A stretch of DNA of 64,000 bases from Motiliproteus sp. SC1-56 (GTDB lineage: Bacteria > Pseudomonadota > Gammaproteobacteria > Pseudomonadales > Balneatricaceae): contig NZ_JAEMGS010000016.1 in assembly GCF_017309075.1 (NCBI RefSeq), forward strand, positions 1-64,000, written 5' to 3'. Every line of letters starts with the position of its first letter. Within the stretch, counting starts at the first letter, position 1. Positions 49,456 through 58,945 of the stretch are shown here, in pieces. The position numbers and the translations under genes were made by a program. The notes under the pieces were generated by a model, which made no database searches, was not told the origin of the DNA, and saw nothing but the letters and a program-made list of their open reading frames with translations.

Positions 49456-49521
49456 GTCGTGACAGTAGAGATCCGAACCGCAGAGCAAGAACCTTAGAGC
49501 AAGAACCGTCGAGGAGAAGGG

Positions 49522-49833
49522 GTGTATAAATTCTGTTTTTTTGTACCCGAGACCCATGTCGAAGCGGTGAAAGAGGCGCTTTTCGCTTGTGGCGCGGGAC
49601 GAATCGGCAATTATGACTGCTGTTGCTGGCAGACGCTCGGGGAGGGCCAGTTCCGGGCGGGCGAAGGCAGCGAGCCTTTTCTGGGGCGGGTGGGCGCGGT
49701 CGAGAAGGTGGCCGAGTACAAGGTAGAAATGGTCTGCAGCGCTGAGCTGATAGCGCAGGCGGTAGCGGCCCTGAAACGGAGCCACCCCTACGAAGAGCCG
49801 GCTTACGAGGTGTTTAAGCTGGAGTCGTTTTAG
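49522..49833 (+). CDS. YqfO-like protein (NIF3-associated domain)
   Basis: A 103-residue protein with MYKFCFFVPETHVEAVKEAL, GRIGNYDCC and the hallmark HPYEEPAYEV. It matches the stand-alone version of the small domain inserted in NIF3/YqfO proteins (PII-like fold). Function unknown. GTG start with GAGGAGAAGG upstream. Confidence 0.9.
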   Translation: MYKFCFFVPETHVEAVKEALFACGAGRIGNYDCCCWQTLGEGQFRAGEGSEPFLGRVGAVEKVAEYKVEMVCSAELIAQAVAALKRSHPYEEPAYEVFKLESF

Positions 49834-49921
49834 AGGCCGGTACCGTGCTAGCGGGGGGCTTTCGAAGAGACTGAAGTCGCGGTGTGGCCCCCGTCACGCC
49901 GTTAGCCGGTGCGTTTACGGT

Positions 49922-50470
49922 TCACCGAGGCTGCAGAAGCTCACCGTCAATGTCCAGGTGGTGAAGGGGAAAGGTGCCCCGGCGACGATCGTTGAAGTAA
50001 AGCTGAAGGGCCTTGCTAATGGTGCTGAACGCCAGGGCTTCCCAGGGTATGTCCGCTTCCTCGAACAGCCGGGCCTCCAGGGTTTCTTCTCCGGCAGCGA
50101 AGTTCGGTGTCGGCAAGGTGGCGAGAAACAGCATCTGCACCTGGTTGATGTGGCGGATACTGCTGATGGTGTAGAGGGATTCAAGCTGCACCCGGGCGCA
50201 GGCCTCTTCCAGGGTTTCGCGCAGGGCCGCTTCGCGCAGGCTCTCTCCGTTTTCCATAAACCCGGCGGGCAGGGTCCAGCGACCGAGCCGCGGCTCGATG
50301 GCGCGACGACACAGGAGCACCCGCTCCTCGTGGACTGCCAGGCAGCCGGCAATGATGCGCGGGTTCTGGTAGTGAATCCGGCCGCACCGGTCGCAGCCGT
50401 AGCGGGGCCGGTTGTCGCCGTCCGGCACCCTGAGGCTGACCACTGAGCCGCAATGACTGCAATAATTCAT
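49922..50470 (-). CDS. Nudix hydrolase with zinc ribbon
   Basis: A 182-residue protein. An N-terminal zinc ribbon (YCSHCG, YGCDRCG) leads to a Nudix box GFMENGESLREAALRETLEEA with the catalytic REXXEE intact. The usual Gly after the box is Cys. The architecture resembles the NudC (NADH pyrophosphatase/RNA decapping) family but without the full length. Start at 50470 (MNYCSHCG); the basic upstream extension is not supported. Confidence 0.9.
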   Translation of the reverse strand: MNYCSHCGSVVSLRVPDGDNRPRYGCDRCGRIHYQNPRIIAGCLAVHEERVLLCRRAIEPRLGRWTLPAGFMENGESLREAALRETLEEACARVQLESLYTISSIRHINQVQMLFLATLPTPNFAAGEETLEARLFEEADIPWEALAFSTISKALQLYFNDRRRGTFPLHHLDIDGELLQPR

Positions 50471-50569
50471 TCGCTTTCTCCGCCGTCTCCTCGGGCGGCC
50501 TTCTCCAACATAGGCTGCCGCGGTTATGATGGCTGACAACAGTCAGCCGCATCAAGTTATACGCACGCC

Positions 50570-51199
50570 ATGGTGTTTACCCCCGATACCGATTTGCTGG
50601 CCCTGCTGCAGCAGGGAATTGCTGATCTGCGTCCGCGCAGGCTCGGCGGCGACCGGCCGGAAGCCAGCGTGCTGGTGGCCCTGACCGACAACTGCCGCGA
50701 TCCGCAGGTGGTGCTGACCCTCCGGGCTCACAACCTGACGGCTCACGGCGGCGAAGTCGCTTTTCCCGGCGGCAAGCGCGATCCCGGGGATGCCTCCCTG
50801 CAGGATACCGCCCTGCGGGAAACCCAGGAGGAGCTGGGGATTGCGCCGGCGCAGGTGCGCGTGTTGGCGCCCCTGGGGCAGGTGGTCTCCAAGAACGGGT
50901 TGCTGGTGGCGCCCTTTCTCGGGCTGGTTCCGGAAAACAGCCGCTTTTGCCCCAACCCAGGAGAGATCGCACGGGTGTTTAGGGTGCCGCTGCGGTTTTT
51001 CCTGGAGGACTGCCGCGAGCGCACCGACTTCCTGACGTTCGCCCGCCAAAGCCTCTACGTACCCGCCTATCGCTACGAGGGGCACCTGATCTGGGGGTTG
51101 ACGGCCTATGTGCTGGTGGAATTGCTTAATCTGGGTTTAGGCGCGAAGATACCGCTGCGGCCCCGGCCCGAGGTCCGCGCCCTGGAAGCCGACACTTAA
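50570..51199 (+). CDS. CoA pyrophosphatase, NudL-like Nudix
   Basis: A 209-residue Nudix protein with the CoA-family pattern LTAHGGEVAFPGGKRDPGD just before the box and ALRETQEELGI within it. It probably splits CoA or its derivatives into phosphopantetheine and 3',5'-ADP. First of three plus-strand genes with the carbonic anhydrase and DUF1289 genes. Confidence 0.92.
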   Translation: MVFTPDTDLLALLQQGIADLRPRRLGGDRPEASVLVALTDNCRDPQVVLTLRAHNLTAHGGEVAFPGGKRDPGDASLQDTALRETQEELGIAPAQVRVLAPLGQVVSKNGLLVAPFLGLVPENSRFCPNPGEIARVFRVPLRFFLEDCRERTDFLTFARQSLYVPAYRYEGHLIWGLTAYVLVELLNLGLGAKIPLRPRPEVRALEADT

Positions 51200-51210
51200 G
51201 GACCCTGTGA

Positions 51211-51735
51211 ATGATTTACCATGTGGACAACCGCAGTGTGCAGTTTAAAAGCTGCCGTCACTTTATCGCCGACAATGCCACCGTGATCGGCTCCGTCGAG
51301 CTGGAGGAGAACGTCAGCATCTGGTTCAACGCCGTCGTGCGGGCGGACAATGACCTGATTCGCATCGGCGATCACACCAATATTCAGGATGCGGCGGTGC
51401 TCCACACCGATCCCGGTTGGCCGCTGCACATCGGCGCCTACGTCACCGTCGGTCACAAGGCCATGCTGCACGGCTGCACGGTGGGCGACAACAGCCTGAT
51501 CGGCATCAATGCCGTGGTGCTCAACGGTGCGCGCATCGGCCGCAACTGCCTGATCGGCGCCAACACGCTGATTCCAGAGGGAATGGAGGTGCCGGACGGC
51601 TCTCTGGTGGTGGGCTCCCCGGGGAAGGTGCGGCGCAGCCTCAGCGACGAGGAGGTGGCGGGCATCAAGGCCAACGCCGAGCACTATGTGGCGAACCTCA
51701 ACCGTTATCGGCGTACCCTGGTGCAACTGGGATGA
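51211..51735 (+). CDS. Gamma-class carbonic anhydrase-like protein
   Basis: A 174-residue left-handed beta-helix hexapeptide protein with the zinc-ligand His ([23 protein letters not shown]). Related to YrdA/CaiE. It probably binds metal; activity on CO2 is not certain for this family. Ends overlapping the DUF1289 gene by ATGA. Confidence 0.92.
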   Translation: MIYHVDNRSVQFKSCRHFIADNATVIGSVELEENVSIWFNAVVRADNDLIRIGDHTNIQDAAVLHTDPGWPLHIGAYVTVGHKAMLHGCTVGDNSLIGINAVVLNGARIGRNCLIGANTLIPEGMEVPDGSLVVGSPGKVRRSLSDEEVAGIKANAEHYVANLNRYRRTLVQLG

Positions 51736-51917
51736 GCGGGGAAGAGGCAGCACGGGTGCCCTCGCCCTGCACTGGCGTCTGTCGCCTCAATCGGCAGGAC
51801 TGTTGTATCGGCTGCGGGCGTACGGGGCTGGAGATTGCCGAGTGGGGCGTGATGAACAATGCAGAGAAACAGGCTGTGCTGGTGCGTATTAAGCGGGAAG
51901 AAACCGCTTCGCGCTGA
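51732..51917 (+). CDS. DUF1289-family small cysteine protein
   Basis: A 61-residue protein with [25 protein letters not shown]-type Cys pattern (four conserved Cys, likely metal or Fe-S site) and EIAEW. Function unknown. Translationally coupled to the carbonic anhydrase gene and one base from the stop of convergent corC-like. Confidence 0.88.
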   Translation: MSGEEAARVPSPCTGVCRLNRQDCCIGCGRTGLEIAEWGVMNNAEKQAVLVRIKREETASR

Positions 51918-51918
51918 A

Positions 51919-53184
51919 TCAGGTGCTGACACCCTGATCGCTGACGCGGGCCATCTTGATCAGGTTGTCCTGGATCTGGATGGTTTCGATGCGATAGCCG
52001 TCGATATTCAGGCAGACATTGCGCTCGGGAATAAACTCCAGGGTCTCCGTAATCAGGCCGTTAAGGGTCTTGGGGCCGTCTATCGGCAGCTGCCAGCTCA
52101 TGGCCTTGTTGATATCGCGGATGGTAGCTGAGCCGTCGATGAAATAGGTGCCGTCGTCCTGGGGGTGAATGTCCTGGTTCTCGGCCCGGCGGTCCTCGGA
52201 GAGTTCTCCGACAATCTCTTCCAGAATATCTTCCAGGGTGCAGATGCCCTGGATATCTCCGTACTCATCCACCACCAGCCCGATGCGTCGCCCGGCTTTC
52301 TGGAAGTTGAGCAGCTGGGTCTGCAGAGGCGTGCTTTCGGGGATGAAGTAGGGTTCGCGCGTCTCCTGCAGCAGGGCGGCCTTGCTGGGCTCGTTGCTTT
52401 TCAGAACTTTGGTCATGCGCCTGAGGTGCAGGATGCCTACTACCTGGTTGATATCACCCTTGTACACCGGCAGGCGGGTATGGTCGCTGTCGGTGATGGT
52501 GGCCAGGATATCCTCCAGCTCGTCCTCAAGGTCGATGCCCACCACCTCGTTGCGGGGCACCATGATGTCCTGGACGGTCACCTCTTCCAGCTCGAGGACG
52601 GCTAGCAGCATGGACTGGTTGCGTTGTGGCAGCAACGCGCCTGCTTCGTTGACCACGGTGCGCAGCTCCTCGGTGCTGAGGTGGTGCTGGTCGCTGGGAT
52701 CCATCTTTACCCCCACCAGGCGCAGCAGGCCGTTGGTAATGCCGTTTACCAGCCAGACCGCCGGGTAGAGGATCACCAGCAGGGGTTTAAGGAGTACGGC
52801 GGCGGGAAAGGCCACCCGCTCGGGGTGAATCGCCGCCAGGGTCTTGGGCGTCACCTCGGCGAAGATGAGGATCACCAGGGTCAGCCCCACGGTGGCAATG
52901 GCGATGCCGGCATCCCCCCACAGCCTGACCGCCAGCACCGTGGCGATGGAGGCGGCGAGGATATTGACCAGGTTGTTGCCGATCAGGATGACGCCGATCA
53001 GTCGGTCGGGTCGCTTGAGCAGGTTGTGGGCACGGATTGCCCCCCGGTGGTTCTTCTTCACCAGATGGCGCAGCCGGTAACGGTTCAGGGACATCATTCC
53101 CGTTTCCGAGCTGGAGAAAAATGCCGAACAGAAAATCAGGGTGGCGAGAATCCCCAAAAGCACGCTGATGGATGCATCGTCCAA
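51919..53184 (-). CDS. CorC/HlyC-type CNNM/CBS membrane protein
   Basis: A 421-residue protein: an N-terminal DUF21/CNNM membrane domain (FFSSSETGMMSLNRYRLRHL, GNNLVNILAAS, FAEVTPKTLA), two CBS domains (VPRNEVVGIDL; GLVVDEYGDIQGICTLEDILEEIVGE), and a C-terminal CorC_HlyC domain. Family members export Mg2+ or Co2+. YfjD-like in E. coli terms, often next to ypjD and ffh as here. Confidence 0.95.
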   Translation of the reverse strand: MDDASISVLLGILATLIFCSAFFSSSETGMMSLNRYRLRHLVKKNHRGAIRAHNLLKRPDRLIGVILIGNNLVNILAASIATVLAVRLWGDAGIAIATVGLTLVILIFAEVTPKTLAAIHPERVAFPAAVLLKPLLVILYPAVWLVNGITNGLLRLVGVKMDPSDQHHLSTEELRTVVNEAGALLPQRNQSMLLAVLELEEVTVQDIMVPRNEVVGIDLEDELEDILATITDSDHTRLPVYKGDINQVVGILHLRRMTKVLKSNEPSKAALLQETREPYFIPESTPLQTQLLNFQKAGRRIGLVVDEYGDIQGICTLEDILEEIVGELSEDRRAENQDIHPQDDGTYFIDGSATIRDINKAMSWQLPIDGPKTLNGLITETLEFIPERNVCLNIDGYRIETIQIQDNLIKMARVSDQGVST

Positions 53185-53266
53185 GACGGGGGTGACCTTC
53201 TATTTTATTCGGGAGGGTGATTGTGGTTCCCAAGCCTCGCTACTGTCAAGCGGGCCCGGGCGCGGC

Positions 53267-54067
53267 TCAGGTTGTTTGGAACACCAGTTCCAGCATGAAT
53301 TTGCTGCCGAAGAAGGCGAGCATCAGCATCACGAAGCCTCCGAGCGTCCAGCGCACCGCGGCGATGCCACGCCATCCGCGCTGGTGGCGCCCGTACAGGA
53401 CGATGGCATAGATCACCCAGGCCGTCAGCGAGAGTACGGTCTTATGCACCAGGTGCTGGGCGAAGAGATCTTCGATCACCAGGGCGCCGGTCACCAAGGA
53501 GAGGCTGAGCAGGGCCATCGCGGTCCAGAGCATCTCGAACAGTAGTCGCTCCATCACCTGCAGCGGCGGCAGGGCGCGAACGATACCGCGGGTATGGTGG
53601 TGCTTCAGCTGCCGGTCCTGGGCGGCCAGCAGCAGGGCCTGAAAAGCGGCGATGGCGAATATGCTGTAGGCGAGAATGGAACTGAGCACATGCAGCACCA
53701 TGCCGCCGCTGAGCGGCTTGGGGGAGGCCGTCTGGGGGGCCAGCACGGCCAGCAGCACGGTGACGGCGGCGAGGGGAAAGACTGCGACGAAAAGGTTGCT
53801 CAGGGGTTTTTTCAGGCTGCTTATCAGTACCAGACCGGCGACCAGCCAGGCCACCAGGGACGCAATGGGGAAAAAACCGAGTTGAATGCCTCCGCCGGGG
53901 TGAAGCACGTAGTAGACCGCCAGCGTATGGAAAAGCACTGCGGCGGCCCCGGCTCCGAGCACCAGCGTGCGCCGTTCGCCGCCCTTGCCAGTGAGGGAAA
54001 CGGCCTGGGCGGCGCCGCCGATCAGGTACAGAAGGGCGCTTATAAAACTCAGTGGAATCAAACTCAT
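53267..54067 (-). CDS. YpjD/CcsA-like inner membrane protein
   Basis: A 266-residue protein with eight hydrophobic helices and the cytochrome c assembly domain (HVLSSILAYSIFAIAAFQA, HKTVLSLTAWVIY with the heme-handling His). YpjD is conserved beside ffh and corC-like genes; its exact role is not established. The start at 54067 (MSLIPLSF) gives a clean first helix. Confidence 0.92.
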   Translation of the reverse strand: MSLIPLSFISALLYLIGGAAQAVSLTGKGGERRTLVLGAGAAAVLFHTLAVYYVLHPGGGIQLGFFPIASLVAWLVAGLVLISSLKKPLSNLFVAVFPLAAVTVLLAVLAPQTASPKPLSGGMVLHVLSSILAYSIFAIAAFQALLLAAQDRQLKHHHTRGIVRALPPLQVMERLLFEMLWTAMALLSLSLVTGALVIEDLFAQHLVHKTVLSLTAWVIYAIVLYGRHQRGWRGIAAVRWTLGGFVMLMLAFFGSKFMLELVFQTT

Positions 54068-54279
54068 GTTCAAAGGATATCGGGCAGTTGGCGACGCTGT
54101 AAGTGTGTCACAAAACGCTGGATGAATGAAATCGATGACAACCGGTGTCGGGCCTGCGGTTCGGCGTAGAGCCCTGTCCCGCCTTGGGGTATAATCGGCG
54201 GTTTCGTTTTTTGATCGCGGGAGCTTCCCGCACGCGGCCGGCGCCGGGGAGAGGCCGGTCCAGAGCACAGAGGCACGCT

Positions 54280-55701
54280 ATGTTTGACAATCTGACGGAT
54301 CGCCTGACGCATGCGCTCAAGTCCGTAACCGGCCAGGCGAAACTGACCGAAGAGAACATCAAGGGGACCCTGCGCGAGGTGCGCATGGCGTTGCTGGAGG
54401 CCGATGTCGCGCTGCCAGTCGTCAAGGAGTTCATTAACGGCGTCAAGAACCGCGCGGTGGGTCAGGAAGTAAGCAAGAGCCTCACTCCCGGGCAGGTGTT
54501 CGTCAAGATCGTCCGCGACGAGCTGATCCGTGTGATGGGCGCGGCCAACGAAGAGCTGAACCTCGCCGCTCAACCGCCGGCCGTGGTGATGATGGCGGGC
54601 CTTCAGGGCGCCGGTAAAACCACTTCGGTGGCCAAGCTGTCGCGCTGGCTTAAAGAACGCAAGAAGAAGTCGGTGCTGGTGGTTTCCGCCGACGTTTACC
54701 GGCCGGCGGCGATCAAACAGTTGGAGACCCTGGCCGGCGAGGTCGGGGTGGAATTCTTCCCCTCCAGCAGCGACCAGGATCCGGTGGATATCGCCACCGC
54801 GGCGGTGCAGCACGCCCGCATCAAACACATCGACGTGGTGATCGTGGATACCGCCGGCCGCCTGCATGTCGACAGCGACATGATGGCCGAGATCAAGCGT
54901 CTGCATGGTGCGATCAAACCGGTGGAGACGCTGTTTACCGTCGACTCCATGACCGGCCAGGATGCCGCCAATACCGCCAAGGCCTTCAACGATGAGTTGC
55001 CCTTGACCGGGGTGGTGCTGACCAAGACCGACGGTGACGCCCGCGGCGGTGCGGCCCTGTCGGTGCGGCATATCACCGGTAAACCGATCAAGTTCCTCGG
55101 TGTCGGCGAGAAAACCGACGCCCTGGAGCCCTTCTTCCCCGATCGGGTGGCCGGACGCATCCTCGGTATGGGAGATGTGCTCTCGCTGATCGAGGAGGTG
55201 GAGCACAAGGTCGACAAGCAAAAGGCGGAAAAGCTGGCCACCAAGCTCAAGAAGGGCAAGGGCTTTGATCTTGAAGACTTTCGTGATCAGTTGCAGCAGA
55301 TGACCAAGATGGGCGGTATGGCGGCGATGATGTCCAAGTTGCCGGGCATGGGCAAAATGGCCGAGGCCGCCGAGAGCGCCGGTGCCGAGAAGGGGCTCAA
55401 GCAGATGGAGTCGATTATCTGCTCGATGACGCCCCAGGAACGGCGCTTTCCCGATGTCATCAACGGCTCGCGTAAAAAGCGTATCGCCGCCGGCTCCGGT
55501 ACCCAGATCCAGGATGTCAATCGCCTGCTCAAGCAGCACAAGCAGATGCAGAAGATGATGAAAAAGATCGGCGGTAAGGGCGGCATGACCAAGATGATGC
55601 GTAACATGAAAGGCATGCTTCCGCCCGGTATGGGCGGCACCATGGGGGGCATGCCGGGGGGAATGCCCGGAGGCCTGCCCCCCGGGTTTCGCAAGCGCTG
55701 A
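54280..55701 (+). CDS. ffh: Signal recognition particle protein Ffh
   Basis: A 473-residue SRP54: N domain, G domain with GLQGAGKTTSVAKL, DTAGRL and TKTDGDARGG, and a Met-rich M domain (MRNMKGMLPPGMGG). It guides nascent membrane proteins to FtsY with 4.5S RNA. A TATAAT lies at 54190-54195. The start at 54280 (MFDNLTD) is standard. Confidence 0.98.
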   Translation: MFDNLTDRLTHALKSVTGQAKLTEENIKGTLREVRMALLEADVALPVVKEFINGVKNRAVGQEVSKSLTPGQVFVKIVRDELIRVMGAANEELNLAAQPPAVVMMAGLQGAGKTTSVAKLSRWLKERKKKSVLVVSADVYRPAAIKQLETLAGEVGVEFFPSSSDQDPVDIATAAVQHARIKHIDVVIVDTAGRLHVDSDMMAEIKRLHGAIKPVETLFTVDSMTGQDAANTAKAFNDELPLTGVVLTKTDGDARGGAALSVRHITGKPIKFLGVGEKTDALEPFFPDRVAGRILGMGDVLSLIEEVEHKVDKQKAEKLATKLKKGKGFDLEDFRDQLQQMTKMGGMAAMMSKLPGMGKMAEAAESAGAEKGLKQMESIICSMTPQERRFPDVINGSRKKRIAAGSGTQIQDVNRLLKQHKQMQKMMKKIGGKGGMTKMMRNMKGMLPPGMGGTMGGMPGGMPGGLPPGFRKR

Positions 55702-55795
55702 ACCTGGCGGCAGCGTGATTCTGGCTAAAAAATAGCCCGGCAGGCTTCCCCGGGGCGTGGATTTGCCGTAAAATCTGCGCCCTTCGTGTATTTGT

Positions 55796-55854
55796 ACCCG
55801 GCGTCCGCCGGGTGCGCAGTGAGGGCTCCGTTTCGCGTATCGGCTAGGGCCGAT
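55796..55854 (+). promoter_or_regulatory. Structured leader of the rpsP operon
   Basis: Two hairpins, ACCCGGC/GCCGGGT (55796-55802, 55807-55813) and ATCGGC/GCCGAT (55839-55844, 55849-55854), lie downstream of a -10-like TAAAAT (55769-55774) and 68 nt before rpsP. The leader of about 140 nt is long enough for autoregulation or processing. Confidence 0.4.
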
Positions 55855-55921
55855 GAGCGTGTCTCGGGGCAAAGCAAACCGTGGGCGATGTCAAAACCCA
55901 CTCAGTAAAGGGATCGAGCGA

Positions 55922-56173
55922 ATGGTAGTTATTCGTTTAGCACGTGGAGGCTCTAAGAAGCGTCCTTTTTATCACATCACAGTAGCGGATCAGCGCAATG
56001 CTCGCGACGGTCGCTTTATTGAGCGCGTCGGGTTCTTCAACCCGGTAGCCCGCGGTCAGGAAGAGCGCCTGCGCGTGGATCTGGAGCGTGTGGCCTACTG
56101 GCAGGGCAAAGGCGCCCAGGCCAGCGGTCGCGTCGCCGCGCTGCTCAAGGATGCCGCCAAGGCAGCCGAGTAA
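55922..56173 (+). CDS. rpsP: 30S ribosomal protein S16
   Basis: An 83-residue S16 ([25 protein letters not shown]). AAGGGA precedes the ATG at 55922. First gene of rpsP-rimM-trmD-rplS. Confidence 0.98.
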   Translation: MVVIRLARGGSKKRPFYHITVADQRNARDGRFIERVGFFNPVARGQEERLRVDLERVAYWQGKGAQASGRVAALLKDAAKAAE

Positions 56174-56203
56174 GCCGAGATAGACGGTAATCAACCTTTA
56201 GTG

Positions 56204-56749
56204 ATGGCAGCTGAGTCGTGTGGTGCCGCTTTCGAGCGGCTGGTAACCCTGGGCAAGGTGACCTCGGTGTACGGGGTGCGCGGGTGGGTGAAAATCTACT
56301 CCCATACCGAGCCGATGGACAATATCCTCAGCTATTCACCCTGGCAAATTAAGCTGGAAGGCCGCTGGCAGGCGGTCGAGGTGGAGCAGGGTAAGCGTCA
56401 CGGCAAGGGGCTGGTTGCCAAACTGGCTGGCAGCGAGGACCGCGAGCAGGCCCGCCGCTACTGCGGTGCGGAGATCGCGGTGGAGCGAAGCCGGTTGCCT
56501 GGACTGGCACCGGGGGAGTTCTACTGGCACCAGCTGGAAAAACTGAATGTTGTGACCGAGTCCGGCGAAAAGCTGGGCCGGGTGGACCATCTGATACCCA
56601 CGGGCTCAAACGACGTCTTGGTCGTTAAGGGCAATGCCGAGAGTGTCGACCGGCGGGAGCGTTTGATTCCCTATCTGCCGGAGCAGGTGGTTAAAGAGAT
56701 AAACCTCGAAACAGGTACCATTCGGGTCGACTGGGACCCGGAGTTTTAG
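56204..56749 (+). CDS. rimM: Ribosome maturation factor RimM
   Basis: A 181-residue RimM with [32 protein letters not shown], and [13 protein letters not shown]. It assists 30S head assembly and binds S19. GTG and ATG starts are adjacent (56201, 56204); I use ATG. Confidence 0.97.
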   Translation: MAAESCGAAFERLVTLGKVTSVYGVRGWVKIYSHTEPMDNILSYSPWQIKLEGRWQAVEVEQGKRHGKGLVAKLAGSEDREQARRYCGAEIAVERSRLPGLAPGEFYWHQLEKLNVVTESGEKLGRVDHLIPTGSNDVLVVKGNAESVDRRERLIPYLPEQVVKEINLETGTIRVDWDPEF

Positions 56750-56753
56750 GTTC

Positions 56754-57500
56754 GTGTGGATCGGTGTTGTTACGCTGTTTCCCGAGATGTTCCGGGCGAT
56801 TACCGATTACGGTGTCACCGGGCGGGCTGTTAGCCGCGGCCTGATCGATCTCGAGTATTGGAATCCGCGGGACTTCACTCACGACCGGCACCGTACGGTC
56901 GACGACCGGCCCTACGGGGGCGGCCCGGGAATGCTGATGAAGGTGCAGCCCCTCAGGGATGCCATTCAGGCAGGCAGGGCCGAGGCGGGCGCCGCGGCGA
57001 AGGTGATCTACCTTTCGCCCCAGGGCCGTCGCCTCGATCAGGCCGGGGTTCGGGAGCTGGCGGCACGGGAGCGACTGGTGCTGGTGGCGGGGCGCTACGA
57101 AGGTATTGACGAGCGCCTGCTGGAGAGCGAGATCGACGAGGAGTGGTCCCTGGGGGACTTCGTGGTGAGCGGCGGCGAGCTGCCAGCCATGACTCTGATC
57201 GACGCGGTGTCGCGACTGGTGCCCGGGGTGCTGGGGCATGAGGATTCGGCCAGTGAAGACTCCTTTGAGGAGGGGTTGCTGGACTGTCCTCACTACACCC
57301 GCCCCGAGGTGGTCAACGAACGAGCGGTACCTGAAGTGTTGCTGAGCGGCAACCACGAGGCGATACGCACCTGGCGGCTGAAACAGCAGCTGGGGCGCAC
57401 CTGGCAACGGCGACCGGATTTATTGGACGGTCGAGAACTGAACGACGAGCAACGGCGGTTGCTGGAAGAGTTTATCCGCGAAACCGAGCAAGCGAGTTAA
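56754..57500 (+). CDS. trmD: tRNA (guanine-N1)-methyltransferase TrmD
   Basis: A 248-residue SPOUT methyltransferase: [49 protein letters not shown], and [15 protein letters not shown]. It makes m1G37. Starts with GTG four bases after rimM. Confidence 0.98.
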   Translation: MWIGVVTLFPEMFRAITDYGVTGRAVSRGLIDLEYWNPRDFTHDRHRTVDDRPYGGGPGMLMKVQPLRDAIQAGRAEAGAAAKVIYLSPQGRRLDQAGVRELAARERLVLVAGRYEGIDERLLESEIDEEWSLGDFVVSGGELPAMTLIDAVSRLVPGVLGHEDSASEDSFEEGLLDCPHYTRPEVVNERAVPEVLLSGNHEAIRTWRLKQQLGRTWQRRPDLLDGRELNDEQRRLLEEFIRETEQAS

Positions 57501-57525
57501 GCGGTTGATAGTTTAGGAGCGAGTG

Positions 57526-57888
57526 ATGAGCAGCAAAAATTTGATTATTCAGCAGCTTGATGCTGAACAGATGGAAAAGCAGGTGCCTGAATTCGGACCG
57601 GGCGACACTGTCGTGGTCCAGGTGAAGGTGGTTGAAGGCAGCCGCGAGCGTCTGCAGGCGTTTGAAGGTGTGGTGATCGGTAAGCGTAACCGCGGCCTTA
57701 ACTCCGCCTTTACCGTACGCAAGATCTCCCACGGCGTGGGCGTTGAGCGTACCTTCCAGACCTTCAGCAAGGCCGTAGACAGCATCGCTGTCAAGCGTCG
57801 TGGTGACGTGCGCCAGGCCAAGCTGTACTACCTGCGCGAGCTGTCCGGGAAGTCCGCCCGGATCAAGGAAAAGCTGGCCAAGAAGTAA
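57526..57888 (+). CDS. rplS: 50S ribosomal protein L19
   Basis: A 120-residue L19 ([44 protein letters not shown]). AGGAG lies 6 nt before the ATG at 57526. Ends the rpsP operon at a terminator. Confidence 0.98.
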   Translation: MSSKNLIIQQLDAEQMEKQVPEFGPGDTVVVQVKVVEGSRERLQAFEGVVIGKRNRGLNSAFTVRKISHGVGVERTFQTFSKAVDSIAVKRRGDVRQAKLYYLRELSGKSARIKEKLAKK

Positions 57889-57911
57889 GCCGCTTTTATG
57901 TTCGCACTCTC

Positions 57912-57933
57912 AAGGGCAGCTTCGGCTGCCCTT
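57912..57933 (+). terminator. Rho-independent terminator after rplS
   Basis: Stem AAGGGCAGC/GCTGCCCTT with a stable TTCG tetraloop and a short T-rich tail lies 24 nt past the rplS stop. Confidence 0.88.
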
Positions 57934-57964
57934 TCTGTTGGTACCTCGGGTGGGCTGAGGAATC

Positions 57965-58882
57965 ATGCCTAGCCGGTCTGCTGGGGTGGAGTACCCCGGG
58001 CGGGCCGTGATCGAGGCCTATCTGCAGGAGCTCTGGCTCGAGAAGGGGTTGAGCTCCAACAGCCAAGCTGCCTACCGCCGCGACCTGAAGACTTTCGCTG
58101 CCTGGCTGGCGCCCCGGGGGCGCGACCTGCTCGCTGCGGAGCGGGGCGATCTGCTGGCGTATCTCAATTACCGGCTGCGCCAGCGCTTGAGCGCCGCGTC
58201 CACGGCGCGCATGCTCTCGTGCCTGCGGGGGTTCTACCGCTTTCAGCTGCGCGAGGAGCGGATCGAGGTGGATCCGACGCTGCAGGTCGACAGCCCCAAG
58301 CAGGGCCGGCCACTGCCCAAGGTGCTGACCGAAGAGGAGGTGGAGCGGCTGCTTGAGGCACCGGATCCCCAGGACCCCATCGGATTTCGGGACCGGGTGA
58401 TGCTGGAGCTGCTCTACGCCTGTGGGCTGCGGGTCAGCGAGCTGGTGGGGTTGCAGTTGCCGGAGCTGAACCTGCGCCAGGGGCTGGTGCGGGTGACGGG
58501 AAAGGGGGGCAAGGAGCGCTTGGTGCCCCTGGGTGAGGAGGCCCATGGCTGGTTGATGCACTACCTGCGCCAGGGGCGTGCGTTGCTGCTGGGTGACCCG
58601 GCTAGCGAAGTGCTTTTTCCCAGTCAACGGGGGGCGCAGATGACCCGGCAGACCTTTTGGTATCGGATTAAGCATTACGCCCAACTGGCCGGGATCACGA
58701 AACCGCTCTCACCCCATACCCTGCGCCATGCCTTTGCCACCCATCTGCTCAACCATGGCGCTGACCTGCGCGTGGTGCAGTTGCTGTTGGGGCACAGTGA
58801 TCTTTCCACTACTCAGATCTATACCCATATTGCCCAGCAGCGACTACAATCGCTGCATCAGGCGCATCACCCCCGTGGTTGA
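57965..58882 (+). CDS. xerD: Tyrosine recombinase XerD
   Basis: A 305-residue recombinase with a SAM-like N-terminal domain and catalytic residues CGLRVSEL (Arg), KGGKERLVPL (Lys), HTLRHAFATH (His, Arg), GHSDLSTTQIYTH (His, Tyr). It resolves chromosome dimers at dif with XerC. The xerD-dsbC-hom order is typical, so it is not an element integrase. Confidence 0.97.
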   Translation: MPSRSAGVEYPGRAVIEAYLQELWLEKGLSSNSQAAYRRDLKTFAAWLAPRGRDLLAAERGDLLAYLNYRLRQRLSAASTARMLSCLRGFYRFQLREERIEVDPTLQVDSPKQGRPLPKVLTEEEVERLLEAPDPQDPIGFRDRVMLELLYACGLRVSELVGLQLPELNLRQGLVRVTGKGGKERLVPLGEEAHGWLMHYLRQGRALLLGDPASEVLFPSQRGAQMTRQTFWYRIKHYAQLAGITKPLSPHTLRHAFATHLLNHGADLRVVQLLLGHSDLSTTQIYTHIAQQRLQSLHQAHHPRG

Positions 58883-58945
58883 TGCTGAACTCGAGGGCGC
58901 CGACGCACTCTAACCCGCAACGCCCTGTCCCAGTTTGAGGTTTTC

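Noticed and set aside
57965-58882. Tyrosine recombinase as a phage or island integrase
   Set aside because: Its neighbours dsbC and hom and its length mark it as chromosomal xerD; it is far from the mobile element.
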